This document shows, in pieces, positions 1 to 10,390 of a stretch of 35,768 nucleotides of DNA. Position numbers and translations under genes: made by a program. This stretch comes from Candidatus Altimarinota bacterium (GTDB lineage Bacteria > Patescibacteriota > Gracilibacteria > BD1-5 > UBA6164): the NCBI GenBank assembly GCA_022565555.1, contig JAIUMN010000007.1, positions 1-35,768 on the forward strand, in the 5' to 3' direction. The notes under the pieces were generated by a model that made no database searches, was not told the DNA's origin, and saw only the letters and a list, made by a program, of their open reading frames with translations. Numbering within the stretch: position 1 is the stretch's first letter; each line of letters opens with the position of its first letter.

Positions 1-1334
1 AAAATCTCAGTAATCCAGTATATGCAATTGCTTTCAACGGACTTGCATGGAAGAATGATAATCCAGAGAAAAAGGATATGACACCACTTCTTGATTATAT
101 CATGGAACATGTACCTGAAGCAAAAAATGACGCAAGTGCATCGTTTAAAATGCAAATTGCAAACCTTGGGTATGATAACTTTCTTGGACGTCTTGGAATA
201 GGTCGTATCTATGAAGGAACCGTAAAACAAGGACAAGAAGTATGGATAGTTGCAAACTCTGGAGAAAAACGTAAAGGAAAAATCACAGAAATCCTTACAA
301 ATGAAGGACTTGAAAAAGTAAAAAGTGCCGAAGCATACGCTGGAGATATCGTAACAATCGCTGGTATTGCTGATATATTTGTTGGAGAAACTATTGGTGG
401 TTCTGAAAATGTTGAACCAATGCCAGCAATCACCATAGATGAACCGACACTTCGTATGGAGTTTCTGGTAAATAACTCACCATTTGCTGGTCGTGAAGGA
501 AAAATGGTAACTTCGAGACAAATACGTGACAGACTTGAAAAGGAACTAGAAACGAATGTAGGTCTCAAGATAGACTTTGAATGAGGAGATAACTTTATCG
601 TTTCAGGACGTGGAGAACTCCATCTCTCAGTACTGATTGAAACTATGAGGCGGGAAGGATTTGAGCTTCAAGTTGGGGCACCAGTCGTAATTATGCAAGA
701 GGAAAATGGTCAAAAAATGGAGCCTATAGAACGAGTAACTATCTCAGTTCCAACAGAAACTTCTGGGTCAGTTATCGCTGAACTTTGAAAAAGACGAGGA
801 GAGATGCAAAATATGTTTGATGAAAATGGAATCACAAATCTTGAGTTCCTTGTTCCAACTCGTGGACTTCTTTGATTTAAGTCAGAGTTTACAACCCTCA
901 CTCGAGGAGAAGGACTTCTCTCAAGTGGATTTGAGTGTTACGCACCACATAAAGGACATATAGAAAAAAGAAACAGAGGATCGATGATTTCTATGGAAAA
1001 TGGAACTGCGATGGCGTATTCAATATTTAATCTTCAAGACAGAGGAATGATATTTATCAAGCCACAAACAGAACTTTATGAAGGTATGATTATCTGAGAA
1101 TCTTCAAAAGATCAAGACCTCAGTGTGAACGCTACAAAAAATAAGAAACTTACCAACGTACGTGCTTCAGGAACAGATGAAGCCCTCAGACTGGTACCAC
1201 CAAAGCTTATGAGTCTTGAGGAGGCTATTGACTACATATCACCTGATGAATACGTAGAAGTCACTCCCCTTAGTGTTCGTCTCAGAAAGAAATACCTTAC
1301 TGAAGGTGAAAGAAAAAGAAATAAAAACGGATAA
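1..1334 (+). CDS. typA: Ribosome-associated GTPase TypA/BipA, C-terminal part (5' end outside window)
   Basis: TypA (BipA) is a translational GTPase of the EF-G family that binds the 70S ribosome and helps subunit assembly and stress adaptation. The GTPase domain lies off the left edge. What remains starts near the end of the G domain and continues through domain II ([15 protein letters not shown]), domain III ([14 protein letters not shown]) and the TypA-specific C-terminal domain ([28 protein letters not shown]). The reading frame is position 3 and stays open to TAA at 1332-1334 only if UGA is read through. UGA falls at 582-584, at 786-788, in RGLLGF and in MIIGES, where the family has conserved glycines. 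With UGA as stop the gene would be in several pieces. A convergent terminator follows. Identity is certain; the start is not visible. Confidence 0.96.
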
Positions 1335-1343
1335 TACCCCTAT

Positions 1344-1381
1344 AACATAAAAGACAGAAATTAATTTCTGTCTTTTATGTT
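1344..1381. terminator. Perfect 38-bp palindrome, bidirectional terminator between typA and dnaE
   Basis: Two 19-base arms, AACATAAAAGACAGAAATT and its exact complement, meet with no spacer. The hairpin sits 9 bases after the typA TAA and 3 bases before the dnaE stop (reading from the other side), with A/T-rich flanks on both sides. A shared bidirectional intrinsic terminator for the two convergent genes is the natural reading. Confidence 0.8.
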
Positions 1382-1384
1382 ATT

Positions 1385-4300
1385 TTATAAATTCTCTTTT
1401 TCCCACTCTTGGAGCTCATGAAGTTTTGCAAGTGAACACTTTGTATCAACTTCTTGTCCTTGAAGGAGGATATATATCTTAATATCTCAGCTTTTTTGAG
1501 TCTCAAGAAATGCCTTGAGAGCGTGGATTTGTTCAAGCTTCGTTCAGCTTGGAATATCTACGATATATTTTTCTGAGAAATCAGCATCACTAGAGTCTAT
1601 TTCTATAGAAAGTGACTTAGGATTTTTTTCTGATTTTTCTAGCTTATTCTCCTGTATCTTTTCTTCCAGTATCTCTTCAAAATCTTCTGATATAATATCA
1701 GAATTATCTCATGATGATTGTATATCATGATTATTCTCGCTCATCTTAGGAGAAATATCTTTAGTATCTTGCTTGAGGCTTTGAGTAACTATTTCAGCTT
1801 GCCTAAGTACCCTTTTATCAGTTCAGAAAAGGTCGTGAGACTTTGCCTGTTCACGTACTTGAGAGAGCGTTACGAGACGAAGAGATCGAATGCGTAGACC
1901 TTTTCTTCCGTAGTCAAAGTTTACAGTGAAACTACCATCAAGAATAAGAACCTTCCCTATTTCAAGATCATTTTTTACCTCCTGATACTGCTTATCAAAA
2001 AGTGTTGCCTCAAAATCAGCATCATAGCTTTCGCAGCTAAGAAATACCATAACTTTCCCATTTTTTGTCATAATTTTTCGCATATCTGAAAGTACCGCTA
2101 CTACACTCACTTGATTCTTTTGAAGCTCCTCTTGAAATTTTTCTTTATTTTTTTCAGAAGCCATCTGTAGTGCATAGAGAGACTCTTTGAGGTATTTAGT
2201 GTTTTTTGATCGTCTCATGACGTATTTTTTGAGTCCATCAAGCGGATGTCCTGAAACCATATATCAAAGAACTTCTTTCTCTCCAGTAAGTTTTTTTTCA
2301 AAACTCATAGGAAGGACTTTCTCAAGCTCAAAGCTTTGAGACTCTCCTCATATCATATCAAAGAGTCAGATTTGAGATGAAGCCTGCTTTTTTTCTTCTG
2401 CCTTTACACTCCGAAGTATATTTTCTATACTTGCAAGCAGACTTCAACGCTCTCAAAATACATCCATTGCACCAGCAAATATCAGTGCTTCAAGAGATTT
2501 TTTATTAAGTACTTCGCGTCATGCTCGCTTCATAAAATCATCTATATCAGAAAACTTCTTTTCACTTCTCGTATCAATAATGGCTGCAATAGGGCCATCT
2601 CAAAGACCCTTAATAGCCTTTAATCCAAAACGAATATTCTTTTCATCTATAAAAGTAAAGTGCTTCATTGATTCGTTAACATCAGGAGGAAGAATACCTA
2701 TTCCATGATTTTTTGCTTCTGCTACCTCAAGCTTAATACGATCCATATTTTCCTCATCCGAAACCATCATAGAGGTAAGAAATTGTGTACGATAATGCGT
2801 TTTAAGATAGGCTGTTTGATACGCAATAAGCGCGTAACACGCAGCGTGAGATTTATTAAAAGAATAATTAGCAGCTGGCTGAATCATCTCCTCATAGATA
2901 AATCGACTCGTCTCTGGTTTATAATTCTTAAAGCTTGCAGCTTTTTCTATAAATTCTCACTTTAGTTTCTCTACTACTGATGCTATTTTTTTACCGACTC
3001 ATCTACGTAGGAGATCAGCTTCTCAGAGAGAAAATCCAGCCATATACTGTACAATAAACATAAGCTGTTCTTGGTAGACTGCAATTCAATAACTTACATC
3101 AAGTATCTTCCGTAAGTCTTCCTCAAGCTTCCTACGTTCCTCCTCTACAACCTCATCCCCATACTTTGCAAGTTCTTCACGAAGTTTTGGAAGCATATAC
3201 TCAACAGCTTCACGTCCGTGTTTTCTCTCAACATAACTTGGGATATACGCAAGTGGTCCTGGACGATACAAAGATACCATGGCAATAAGATCTTCCAGTC
3301 TATCAGGAGCAAGGTCTTTGAGATATTTTCTCATACCGTCAGACTCAAATTGAAATACTCATGTGGTATCCCCCTTTGCAAAAATTGTTGCAAAGACTTT
3401 TGAATCATTCAGAGGAATACGAGACATATCTATTTCATCTCAGGTAGTATTTTTAATAATTTTAAGTGCGCGTTTGATAATCGTAAGATTTCGAAGACCA
3501 AGAAAGTCCATCTTTAAAAGTCCAAGGTCTTCAAGTGGATATGCTGAAAACTGTGTCACCACCGCCTCTGCATCTTTTGGGGGATGTGCAAGCGCTGTAA
3601 AATCTGTCATTGGTCGAGGTGCAATTATTACTGCACAAGCATGGACTCCAAGTTGCCTCACGTTTCCTTCTATCTTAAGTGCTGTATCAATAATCGCTTT
3701 ATATTTAGGATTAGTTTCATACATTTGTTTAAACTCTGGTGCTTCTTCTAGCGCTTTTGCAAGTTTTGTACCCGGTTTTTCTGGGATAAGCTTTCAAAGT
3801 TCATTCATCTCAGAAAAAGGAACTCACATAACTCTTCAAACATCTTTTACTGCAGCACGAGCAGCAAAGGTACCAAAAGTACATATCTGAGCAACGTGGT
3901 CTTCTCCATACTTTTGTCGACAATACTCAACTACCTTATCTCTGTCCACATCAGCAAAGTCGGTATCGATATCTGGCATCGAAATACGTGCAGGATTCAA
4001 GAAACGCTCAAAAAGTAAATCATAAGGAAGTGGATCAATATCTGTAATACCTGTCAGGTATGCCATCAAGCTTCACGCGGCAGATCAACGTCATGGTCAT
4101 ACAGGGATTCCCTCTCTACGTGCCCAACCAATATAGTCTGCAACAATAAGAAAGTAGGCATCAAATCACATCTCATGAACTACTACAAGTTCATATTCAA
4201 GACGAGTTATTTTCTCTCTCATATCATCAGAAAAACCTTCGAGTAGCTTCTTCTTTTCATCGCTATAAAAAGTGAGTGAGAGTTCTTTTAGCTCCTCAGG

Positions 4301-5356
4301 ACTTGTTTCAGTAAGTTTTTTCTGAAGTCACGGTTGATCAAGTTTTTCTATAAGTGTACGTAAATCTATTTCACTCAGTTCTTCTTCATATCTCCAGTTT
4401 AGTCAAATATATGATAAGTATCTCAGATACCATTCATCACTATCAAGTTTCTTGAGTCAAGAACTCAGATTATCTTGATACTCGTTGTAAAGTCTGTATT
4501 CATTTTCAGGAAGATAAAACTTTGGAATAAGTATATCTCACATAGAGATAGAAATATCAACTCTATCAGCAATTTTTTGTGTATTTTCAAGAGCAGAAGG
4601 AAGAAATCAAAATTGCATCTGCATCTCTTCTTGGCTTGAAAAATGATACTCTCCTCTTATAAGAGTTGGTCTATCAGGATTTTCAACCTCATGCCCTGTT
4701 CCAAGTGCCATAATAACATCTTGGGTCTTTTTATCTTCTTTTTCTACATAGTAGACATTTTGGCAGGCTACGAGAGGGTATTCGTATTTTTTATGAAGCT
4801 CTATGAGCTTTTCAGTTATAAACTCCTGCTTTGGTATATCAGAGTGATACAAAAGTTCCAAAAAATAATTATCTTTTCCAAAAATCTCCTGATACATCTC
4901 AATACGAGCTGTGATATCCACTTCGGACTTTCACGATAAAATATAATAGGATATCTCGGAAGATACAGGACCACTAAGACATACTATACCTGAGGAATAT
5001 TGTCGCAGCACCTCAAGAGTAGTTCGTGCTGTTTTCCCAGCATTATCAAGAGAAGCTTTTGTAACAATCTGGATAAGATTTTTATATCACTCGTTGCTCG
5101 TTGCAAGAAGTACAAGCTTATGAAGAAGCTTTTCATCAAGTTCACTTTGCGTATAGATTTCAGCACCAAGTATTGGAGTTATCCCTTCTTCCTTGGCATA
5201 TTTATACAGTTCATGGAGTCCATGAATATTTCAGGTATCTGTGAGAGCTACCGCTGACATTCCGAGAGATTTTGCTTTTTTGATAAGATCTTTTGGTTTT
5301 GCTATGCCTTCTAAAAGTGAATAATGAGAGTGGGTATGAAGATGAATAAATGACAT
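1385..5356 (-). CDS. dnaE: DNA polymerase III alpha subunit (DnaE), with C-terminal extension
   Basis: Replicative DNA polymerase, C-family, 1323 residues. The N-terminal PHP domain opens with [13 protein letters not shown] at residues 5-17. The palm carries GPGRGSAAGS and then PDIDTDF near residue 460, which holds two of the catalytic aspartates. This is followed by the fingers ([27 protein letters not shown]) and an OB-fold (about residues 1070-1170). After the OB-fold is a serine- and acid-rich linker and a short folded-looking end ([13 protein letters not shown]), about 150 residues, making the protein longer than the roughly 1160 residues of E. coli DnaE. ATG at 5354-5356 is chosen because the PHP motif starts four residues later. 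There is no Shine-Dalgarno site. Many in-frame UGA codons read as glycine. It is divergent from ung. Confidence 0.97.
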
Positions 5357-5462
5357 ATAAATAATATTTTTTATAGAATGGAGTATTGAGACAAGTATAT
5401 TTATTTTTGGAAAAAATACGAGGATAGATATACTTTTTATGCAAATAACTCGTAAAATAAAT

Positions 5463-6131
5463 ATGAATATACAACTTGAAGCATCTTGGAAAGAAACACT
5501 TGCATGAGAATTTGAAAAAACATATTTTCAAGATATCAAATCTTTTCTCGTATCAGAAATACAAGCTTGAAAAATTATATATCCTCATCCAAAAAATATA
5601 TTTACCGCTCTAAATATATGCCCACTTCATGCTGTAAAAGTAGTAATACTTGGGCAAGACCCTTATCACTGAGAATGACAAGCACACGGACTCTCATTTT
5701 CTGTACAGGATGGGATCAAACTCCCCCCAAGTCTTAGGAATATCTATAAAGAACTCAAGCTTGAGTATCCAGATTTTCAAATACCTGAGTCTTGAAGTCT
5801 CACTCACTGGGCAGAACAAGGAGTACTCCTTCTTAACAGTATACTCACAGTTGAATCTGGAAATCCAGCAAGTCATTCCAGGATAGGTTGGGAAATATTT
5901 ACTGATGCTATTATCTCAGAGCTTTCATTAAGACAAACATGAATCATCTTCCTTCTCTGGGGAAGCTTTGCTCGTAGTAAAAAAACTCTGATCGATCCTT
6001 CTCGTCATCACATCCTCGAAGCCCCACACCCCTCGCCTTTTTCAGCACATAGCTGATTTTTTGGCTGTGGACATTTCACAAGAGTAAATGAGATACTTGC
6101 GGAAAGAGGAGAGAAAGAGATAGAGTGGTAA
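5463..6131 (+). CDS. ung: Uracil-DNA glycosylase (family 1)
   Basis: Removes uracil from DNA in base-excision repair. It is 222 residues, the usual family-1 length. Motif A is [18 protein letters not shown] with the catalytic water-activating Asp at residue 66; [10 protein letters not shown] and the HPSP loop near the C-terminus complete the family signature. Two glycines of motif A (the G after PYH and the G before QAH) are encoded by UGA, which is among the clearest proofs of recoding in this window. The start at 5463 gives an N-terminus like E. coli Ung; an in-frame ATG 24 bases upstream (5439) would add eight residues and cannot be excluded. No Shine-Dalgarno site. Divergent from dnaE across 106 bases. 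Confidence 0.97.
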
Positions 6132-6213
6132 TATTTTGATTTTTGAATAAGATAAGTGATGAGAAAGAAAACTCATTAAAACTCAAGTTATTTTAATATC
6201 TCATTTATAACTT

Positions 6214-7035
6214 ATGTATTTCTTATATTTATGAATATTGCTATTTATAGCTATTTTCTTTATAAATATTATGCCTATATTTATAACATCTAAAATATAT
6301 AAGCTCGAACTACCGATGAAAAAGTTTTTCAGCCTTGTTTGAATCATATTATTTTTTCCAATATCAATATTTTTTTGTAAAAACATATATTTGTACTTAA
6401 AAGATAACAATAAAATCATATGACTGGCTGGATTTATTAAAATTTTGTGTACGATTTTTGCTTTTGTTATAATTATATGATTATTACTATTTAGTATACT
6501 CAGCTACTTTATACAACCCGTACAACAGAATTGACAATCTATGTTTCCAGCTATCTATGATAGACAGTTTCTGTTAGCACATAATTTTGTAAATAATTAT
6601 AAAAGATGAGATATAATTCTATTTAAAAATAATGATAACCTAGATATAAAGAGGATTATATGACTTCCAAACGAGGAATTAAAGATAGATGATTGAAAAG
6701 TATTTATTTATAATGGAACAGAGTACCAAGAACTAGATGAAATATATTTGAATGAACAAAATAAGAATTCTACACGTGTTAGATGAATTTCTGAAGATAT
6801 AAGCTATTATATTCCGGATTGAATGTATTTTGTGATGTGAGATAATCGTCAATACTCTACAGATTCAAGAACCTGCTTTTCTACATGTAGAGAATGAGAG
6901 ATAGAATTTTTAGCAAGAGAAGATATATTAGGAAAAGTATATTTTGATTTATGATATTTTAATTTTGAGACAAGAGCCTTTAAGCATCCAGTATTTTTAA
7001 TTCCAACTTATCCTAGATTTTTTAATATAGATTAA
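6214..7035 (+). CDS. lepB: Signal peptidase I
   Basis: Membrane serine protease that cleaves signal peptides from exported proteins. It is 273 residues. Three hydrophobic segments come first (about residues 1-22, 35-60 and 70-95). Then come box B, NGQSMFP, with catalytic Ser at residue 109; box D, IKRIIGLPNE, with general-base Lys at residue 146; and box E, YFVMGDNRQYSTDSR. The glycine in NGQSM and that in MGDNR are UGA-coded. ATG 6214 is the first in-frame start after a TAA at 6208; ATG 6271 would remove the first hydrophobic segment. The usual bacterial enzyme has one or two N-terminal helices, so the third is slightly unusual. No Shine-Dalgarno site. Confidence 0.93.
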
Positions 7036-7066
7036 TATACAATATACTCCTAACTTTTCCCCCCCT

Positions 7067-7456
7067 ATGATATCTTTCTGATACACCATCCTCTACGTCG
7101 CGGACGTTAAGCAAACCCTCGATTTTTATGAACAAGTATTTTGATTTGAGAGAAAGTTCATCACCGACGAAGCAGACTACTGAGAACTTGTAAGTGGCAC
7201 AACTACCCTCGCCTTTGCAAGTATCGAACTAGGAAAAAGTCACGATACTAGCATGTCTGAGAATTCAAAGCAACATGCAGTACTTCCCTTTGAGATTGCA
7301 TTTACCACTAATGAGGTAGAAAAATATTTTCAAAAAGCACTTGATCGGTGAGCAATAAGCGTAGTCACCCCCGAGCAAAAACCTTAGGGACAGACCGTAA
7401 GTTATGTTCGAGATATCAATGGTTTTCTCGTCGAGATATGTAGTCCTATAAACTAA
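7067..7456 (+). pseudogene. VOC (glyoxalase/dioxygenase-fold) protein interrupted by TAG
   Basis: The reading frame gives one VOC module, ILYVADVKQTLDFYEQVFGF at the start and SYVRDINGFLVEI at the end. This is typical of the glyoxalase/bleomycin-resistance superfamily, whose single-domain members are about 120-130 residues. The frame is open over 130 codons except for one TAG at 7385-7387, codon 107. The local context is KP-stop-GQTVSYVRD, where relatives commonly have tryptophan, so one G-to-A change of TGG would create it. UGA codons elsewhere in the frame read as glycine. If TAG terminates, the last 22 residues, including the final metal-ligand strand, are lost. It could be a recent pseudogene, a sequencing error or a readthrough site. 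Substrate cannot be told. Confidence 0.75.
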
Positions 7457-7459
7457 ACT

Positions 7460-8083
7460 ATTCCCCACTGTCCGCTTTGTCAGAGTCCATCCTTGCATTT
7501 CTATCAAGAGACATTTTACAAGTGCAGGTGATGTAAAAGTGTATATCGTGATGCTCAGTATTTTTTAAATGATCAGCAAGAAAAGGCTCGCTATGACACG
7601 CATAATAACGATATACTAGATGTCTGATACCAAAGATTTGTCTCGCCAATTACCACGCGCGTAGAAAGAGATTTTGAGATACATGTAAAATGACTCGACT
7701 ATGGAGCTGGACCAGGACCCGTCATATCACATATACTTTCAGAAAAATGATACCAACTCGCACTCTATGACCCCTACTATCATCCGGATACTTCCGTCCT
7801 TCAGGCACGCTATGACTTTATTGTATGCTGTGAGGTGATTGAGCATTTTCATCATCCTGATAGAGAGTTTGAGAAACTATTCTCTCTTTTAAAAAATACG
7901 GGGAGACTCTACCTCATGACAGAGATATTTCACGAGTGACGAGATTTTAAGAATTGGTACTATAAAAATGATCCGACTCATGTATTTTTTTATCATAGAG
8001 AAGCTTTTGAGTATATTGCCAAAAAGTATCATGCGAGACTTGTGGAGATAGATGAGAGGTGTATCGTTTTTGAGAAATCATAA
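7460..8083 (+). CDS. SAM-dependent methyltransferase with N-terminal zinc ribbon, probable ATT start
   Basis: Class I methyltransferase of about 207 residues. The protein opens with a four-cysteine zinc ribbon (HCPLCQS, then YKCRGCKSVYRD). The SAM-binding glycine loop is LDYGAGPGP near residues 79-87, then LYDPYYHPD, CCEVIEHFHHP and NWYYKNDPTHV. That set matches the bacterial 'methyltransferase domain-containing' family whose members begin directly at the CPLC motif. The frame is the same as the VOC gene and begins right after its TAA (7454-7456). There is no ATG, GTG or TTG before CPLC: only ATT at 7460 fits, giving M-P-H-C-P-L-C. A TTG just downstream would delete the first zinc knuckle. 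UGA codes several glycines. Methyl acceptor unknown. The C-terminus is complete (TAA 8081-8083). Confidence 0.85.
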
Positions 8084-8097
8084 CAGATAATATATAT

Positions 8098-8611
8098 GGC
8101 TCTTACCTAGTTGACGAAACTTTAATATCGTTATACTGGCAGTATGAAGACAAAATACAAGTATAGAAAATGAGCTCAACTTGACAATTCTACAACAGAG
8201 AAAATTATCGACTGTTTTGTAGAAGATATTCCAGCTATAAAAGTATGAAAAATACTCTGAATCAATCGTAAAACTATAGATAATTGGTACCTATATTTCA
8301 GAGAAATAATATATGAAGAATGTAGAAATAAAAAGTAAGAAAAACTTTGATGAGGAATTTATGGACTCGATGAAAGTTATTTCTGACCTACACGAATAAA
8401 AGGAAAGCGAGGAAGATGAGCTGGATGAAAAACAATAGTATTTGGACTTTTAAAAAGAGACTGAGAAAGTTTAATGGGATACAAAAGAATTCTTTTTATT
8501 TATATTTGAAAGAATCTAAGTATAGATATAATATAAGAATAAACTGATGAGATATGTATAAAAATCTTCTTAAAATTCTAAGAAATTTTAATCCGTAACT
8601 GGGGAAGATCC
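8098..8611 (+). mobile_element. Decayed IS1595-like insertion element, about 0.51 kb, with imperfect terminal inverted repeats
   Basis: The left end GGCTCTTACCTAGTTGACG (8098-8116) and the complement of the right end, GGATCTTCCCCAGTTACGG (8593-8611), align with a few mismatches and one gap. Between them lies a broken transposase frame of the IS1595/ISXO2 type. Intact elements of this family are usually longer, so this is an internally shortened or decayed copy. I could not find a clear direct target duplication; the left flank is a TA run that hides one. Confidence 0.72.
8144..8536 (+). pseudogene. IS1595-family transposase fragment
   Basis: The first 64 codons give a helix-turn-helix-like N-terminus with ILGINRKTIDNWYLYFRE, ending at an in-frame TAA (8336-8338). 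The same frame then resumes with LDESYFGPT, GKRGRGAGGKTIVFGLLKRDG, which is the signature start of the ISXO2-like DDE domain, where the aspartate of LDESYF is the first catalytic residue. After about 15 more residues homology ends and the frame stops at TAA 8534-8536. The other two catalytic acids are missing. The glycines of RGRGAGGK are partly UGA-coded, so the element was adapted to the recoded host. Non-functional. Confidence 0.8.
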
Positions 8612-8643
8612 TAATTAAATAGCATTAACTTTCTATGTAACAT

Positions 8644-10098
8644 ATGGAAAACAATTATAAAGATTATCTTGAATCATATGCTTGGAAAGCATTAAAAAAA
8701 ATGAAACTAGAAGAGCAGCCAAATTGTGAATGTTGTTGAGTACCTGCAACAAGTGTTCATCATCTTTCTTATGAAAGAAGAGGAAGTGAAAGAGAAAGTG
8801 ATATTGTAAGTATTTGTGAAAGATGTCATCATGAATGTCATTTTGTTAATTGATACCAAATAAAAAATGATGAAGAGATTTTGAGAAGAAGGTTTGAGGA
8901 AGTAAGAACAGAATTTTGAAATAATACTGGGATATCTCATAAATGGTGTGAGGTTGATATGATGATCTGGGATGCACCAAGTGATAGCGAATATGAGATA
9001 TTGTATGCCAAAGATTATAATAATGTTTTTATCTTTTGGATGTGTAATGAATGAAGTGATTCACCAGATAAATGGTTTAAGATAGACTGAGCAGATCCAG
9101 AGACGTTTCGATTTTTAGATGATGATAGGAAATATGCTAAGGATAAGAATTTTGTTTATTATTTCTCTCACTCTATTCAAACTCATACGTGTTACATACA
9201 CGACCCTGAAATGTCAGAAACAACAGAGGAAGAGGAAGAAAGAAGTGATAGTTATGAATCGAAAAAAATTGATTGAGCAGATCCAGAGACTTTTCGATTT
9301 TTAGATGATGATAAGAAATATGCCAAAGATAAAAATTATGTTTACTATTACTATTTTCATAGTAAGACAAATCACTATTCTGAAGATGCTCATAGTTATT
9401 CCCAGTATAGTGAATGGAAAAAAATTGATTGAGTAGATACAGAGACTTTTCGATTTTTAGGTGGTGATTATGCTAAAGATGAGAATTTTGTGTATTTGGG
9501 AGGAAAAAAAATTGATTGAGCAGATCCAGAGACGTTTCGATTTTTAGGTAGTGATAGGAAATATGCTAATGATAGGAATTTTGTGTACTACCTCGGAACA
9601 AAAATTGATTGAGCACACTCATTATCATTCAAATATGTAGATGATAACTTTACAAAAGATAAAAAAAATGTTTATTGGAGAGGAAAAAAAATTGATTGAG
9701 TGGATCCAGAGACTTTAGAAATTGTAGGTGAATATACTTTTTTATCACCAGATATCCCAAATTTTTGTTATTGGGATATTTATTATATTAAAGATCGGAA
9801 CAATGTTTATTATCGTAATCCTTTTTGATGATGGCTTAAGATAAACTGAGTAGATCCTGGGACGTTAGAATTTTATGACACTGATAGTCACAGTCATATA
9901 ATAGATAAAAATCATGTTTATAGTGGTATTGTGAAAGATTGTTGAGATAATGGAGATTTTTTATACTGCTACTGGGGAAGAAATAATAAATTAACTGTGG
10001 ACCAATTCAGAAAATGGTATAAGGAATATGATGAGCAAATGCGGCGAGAATACGAAGAATATATAGAGCAAATGCAGCGAGAACTTGAGGAAGAATAG
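8644..10098 (+). CDS. HNH-like zinc domain fused to seven DKNYY-type repeats
   Basis: A 484-residue protein in one open frame (UGA as Gly) ending in TAG. Residues 1-67 look like an HNH endonuclease module: CECCG (Cys28, Cys31), VHHLSYERRG (His39-40) and IVSICERCHHECHF (Cys58, Cys61, His66). After a linker come about seven copies of a repeat of the form KIDGADPETFRFL...YAKDKNFVYY, matching the DKNYY repeat family, in which each unit ends in DKNxVYY. The end is a charged helix (RREYEEYIEQMQRELEEE). No signal peptide is visible. Both modules are known separately; their fusion suggests a DNA-cutting effector, but that is inference. The asparagine of the HNH core is not obvious, so activity is unsure. 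It sits between an insertion-sequence remnant and a truncated gene. Confidence 0.8.
9079..9930 (+). repeat. Intragenic DKNYY-coding repeats (about seven units)
   Basis: Units begin near 9079, 9264, 9421, 9507, 9601, 9687 and 9838 with AAAATTGATTGAG or a close variant. Units 1, 2 and 4 are nearly identical for about 40 bases (GCAGATCCAGAGAC, then TTTCGATTTTTAG), while units 5-7 have drifted. The spacing is irregular, with larger insertions in units 1 and 2. The pattern indicates recent duplication within the gene, not a CRISPR array. Confidence 0.85.
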
Positions 10099-10174
10099 AC
10101 ACATAAACCTGAGAAAGAAAAAATAAGAACAATATAAAAAAGGTATATATGCTATTTTTTGAAATTTTGAATTT

Positions 10175-10390
10175 ATGAATATTTACATTGCACACTCTAG
10201 AAGTTTTGACTTCAAAAAAGATTTATATGAAGCAATCAGGAAAAGTTTTTTAAATGGTGAACATACTTTTGTTTTACCTCATGAAACTACTGAAGAACCT
10301 TTTAATTCAAAAGATTACTTAAAAAATCAAGCAACTTTAATGATAGCAGAAGTTTCTGAACCCGCTACAGGTTGAGATAGATATGAGTAA
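10175..10390 (+). pseudogene. Truncated nucleoside 2-deoxyribosyltransferase-like gene
   Basis: A 71-residue frame begins MNIYIAHSRSFDFKKDLYEAI, continues through LPHETTEEPFNSKDYLKN and reaches LMIAEVSEPATG, then ends seven residues later at TAA (10388-10390). The pattern IAHS...LPHE...IAEVS.P.TG is that of the nucleoside 2-deoxyribosyltransferase-like fold, where about 50 more residues (the G.ELGWA segment) should follow. Just after ATG-G the neighbouring frame reads EIDMSNARISLL, which resembles the expected continuation, so a frameshift at about 10371-10374 is likely. If translated, the short product lacks half of the fold. No Shine-Dalgarno site. Confidence 0.6.

Noticed and set aside
9079-9930. 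Repeat array that could suggest CRISPR
   Set aside because: Units are unevenly spaced, are in frame, and encode a DKNYY protein repeat; there are no cas genes.
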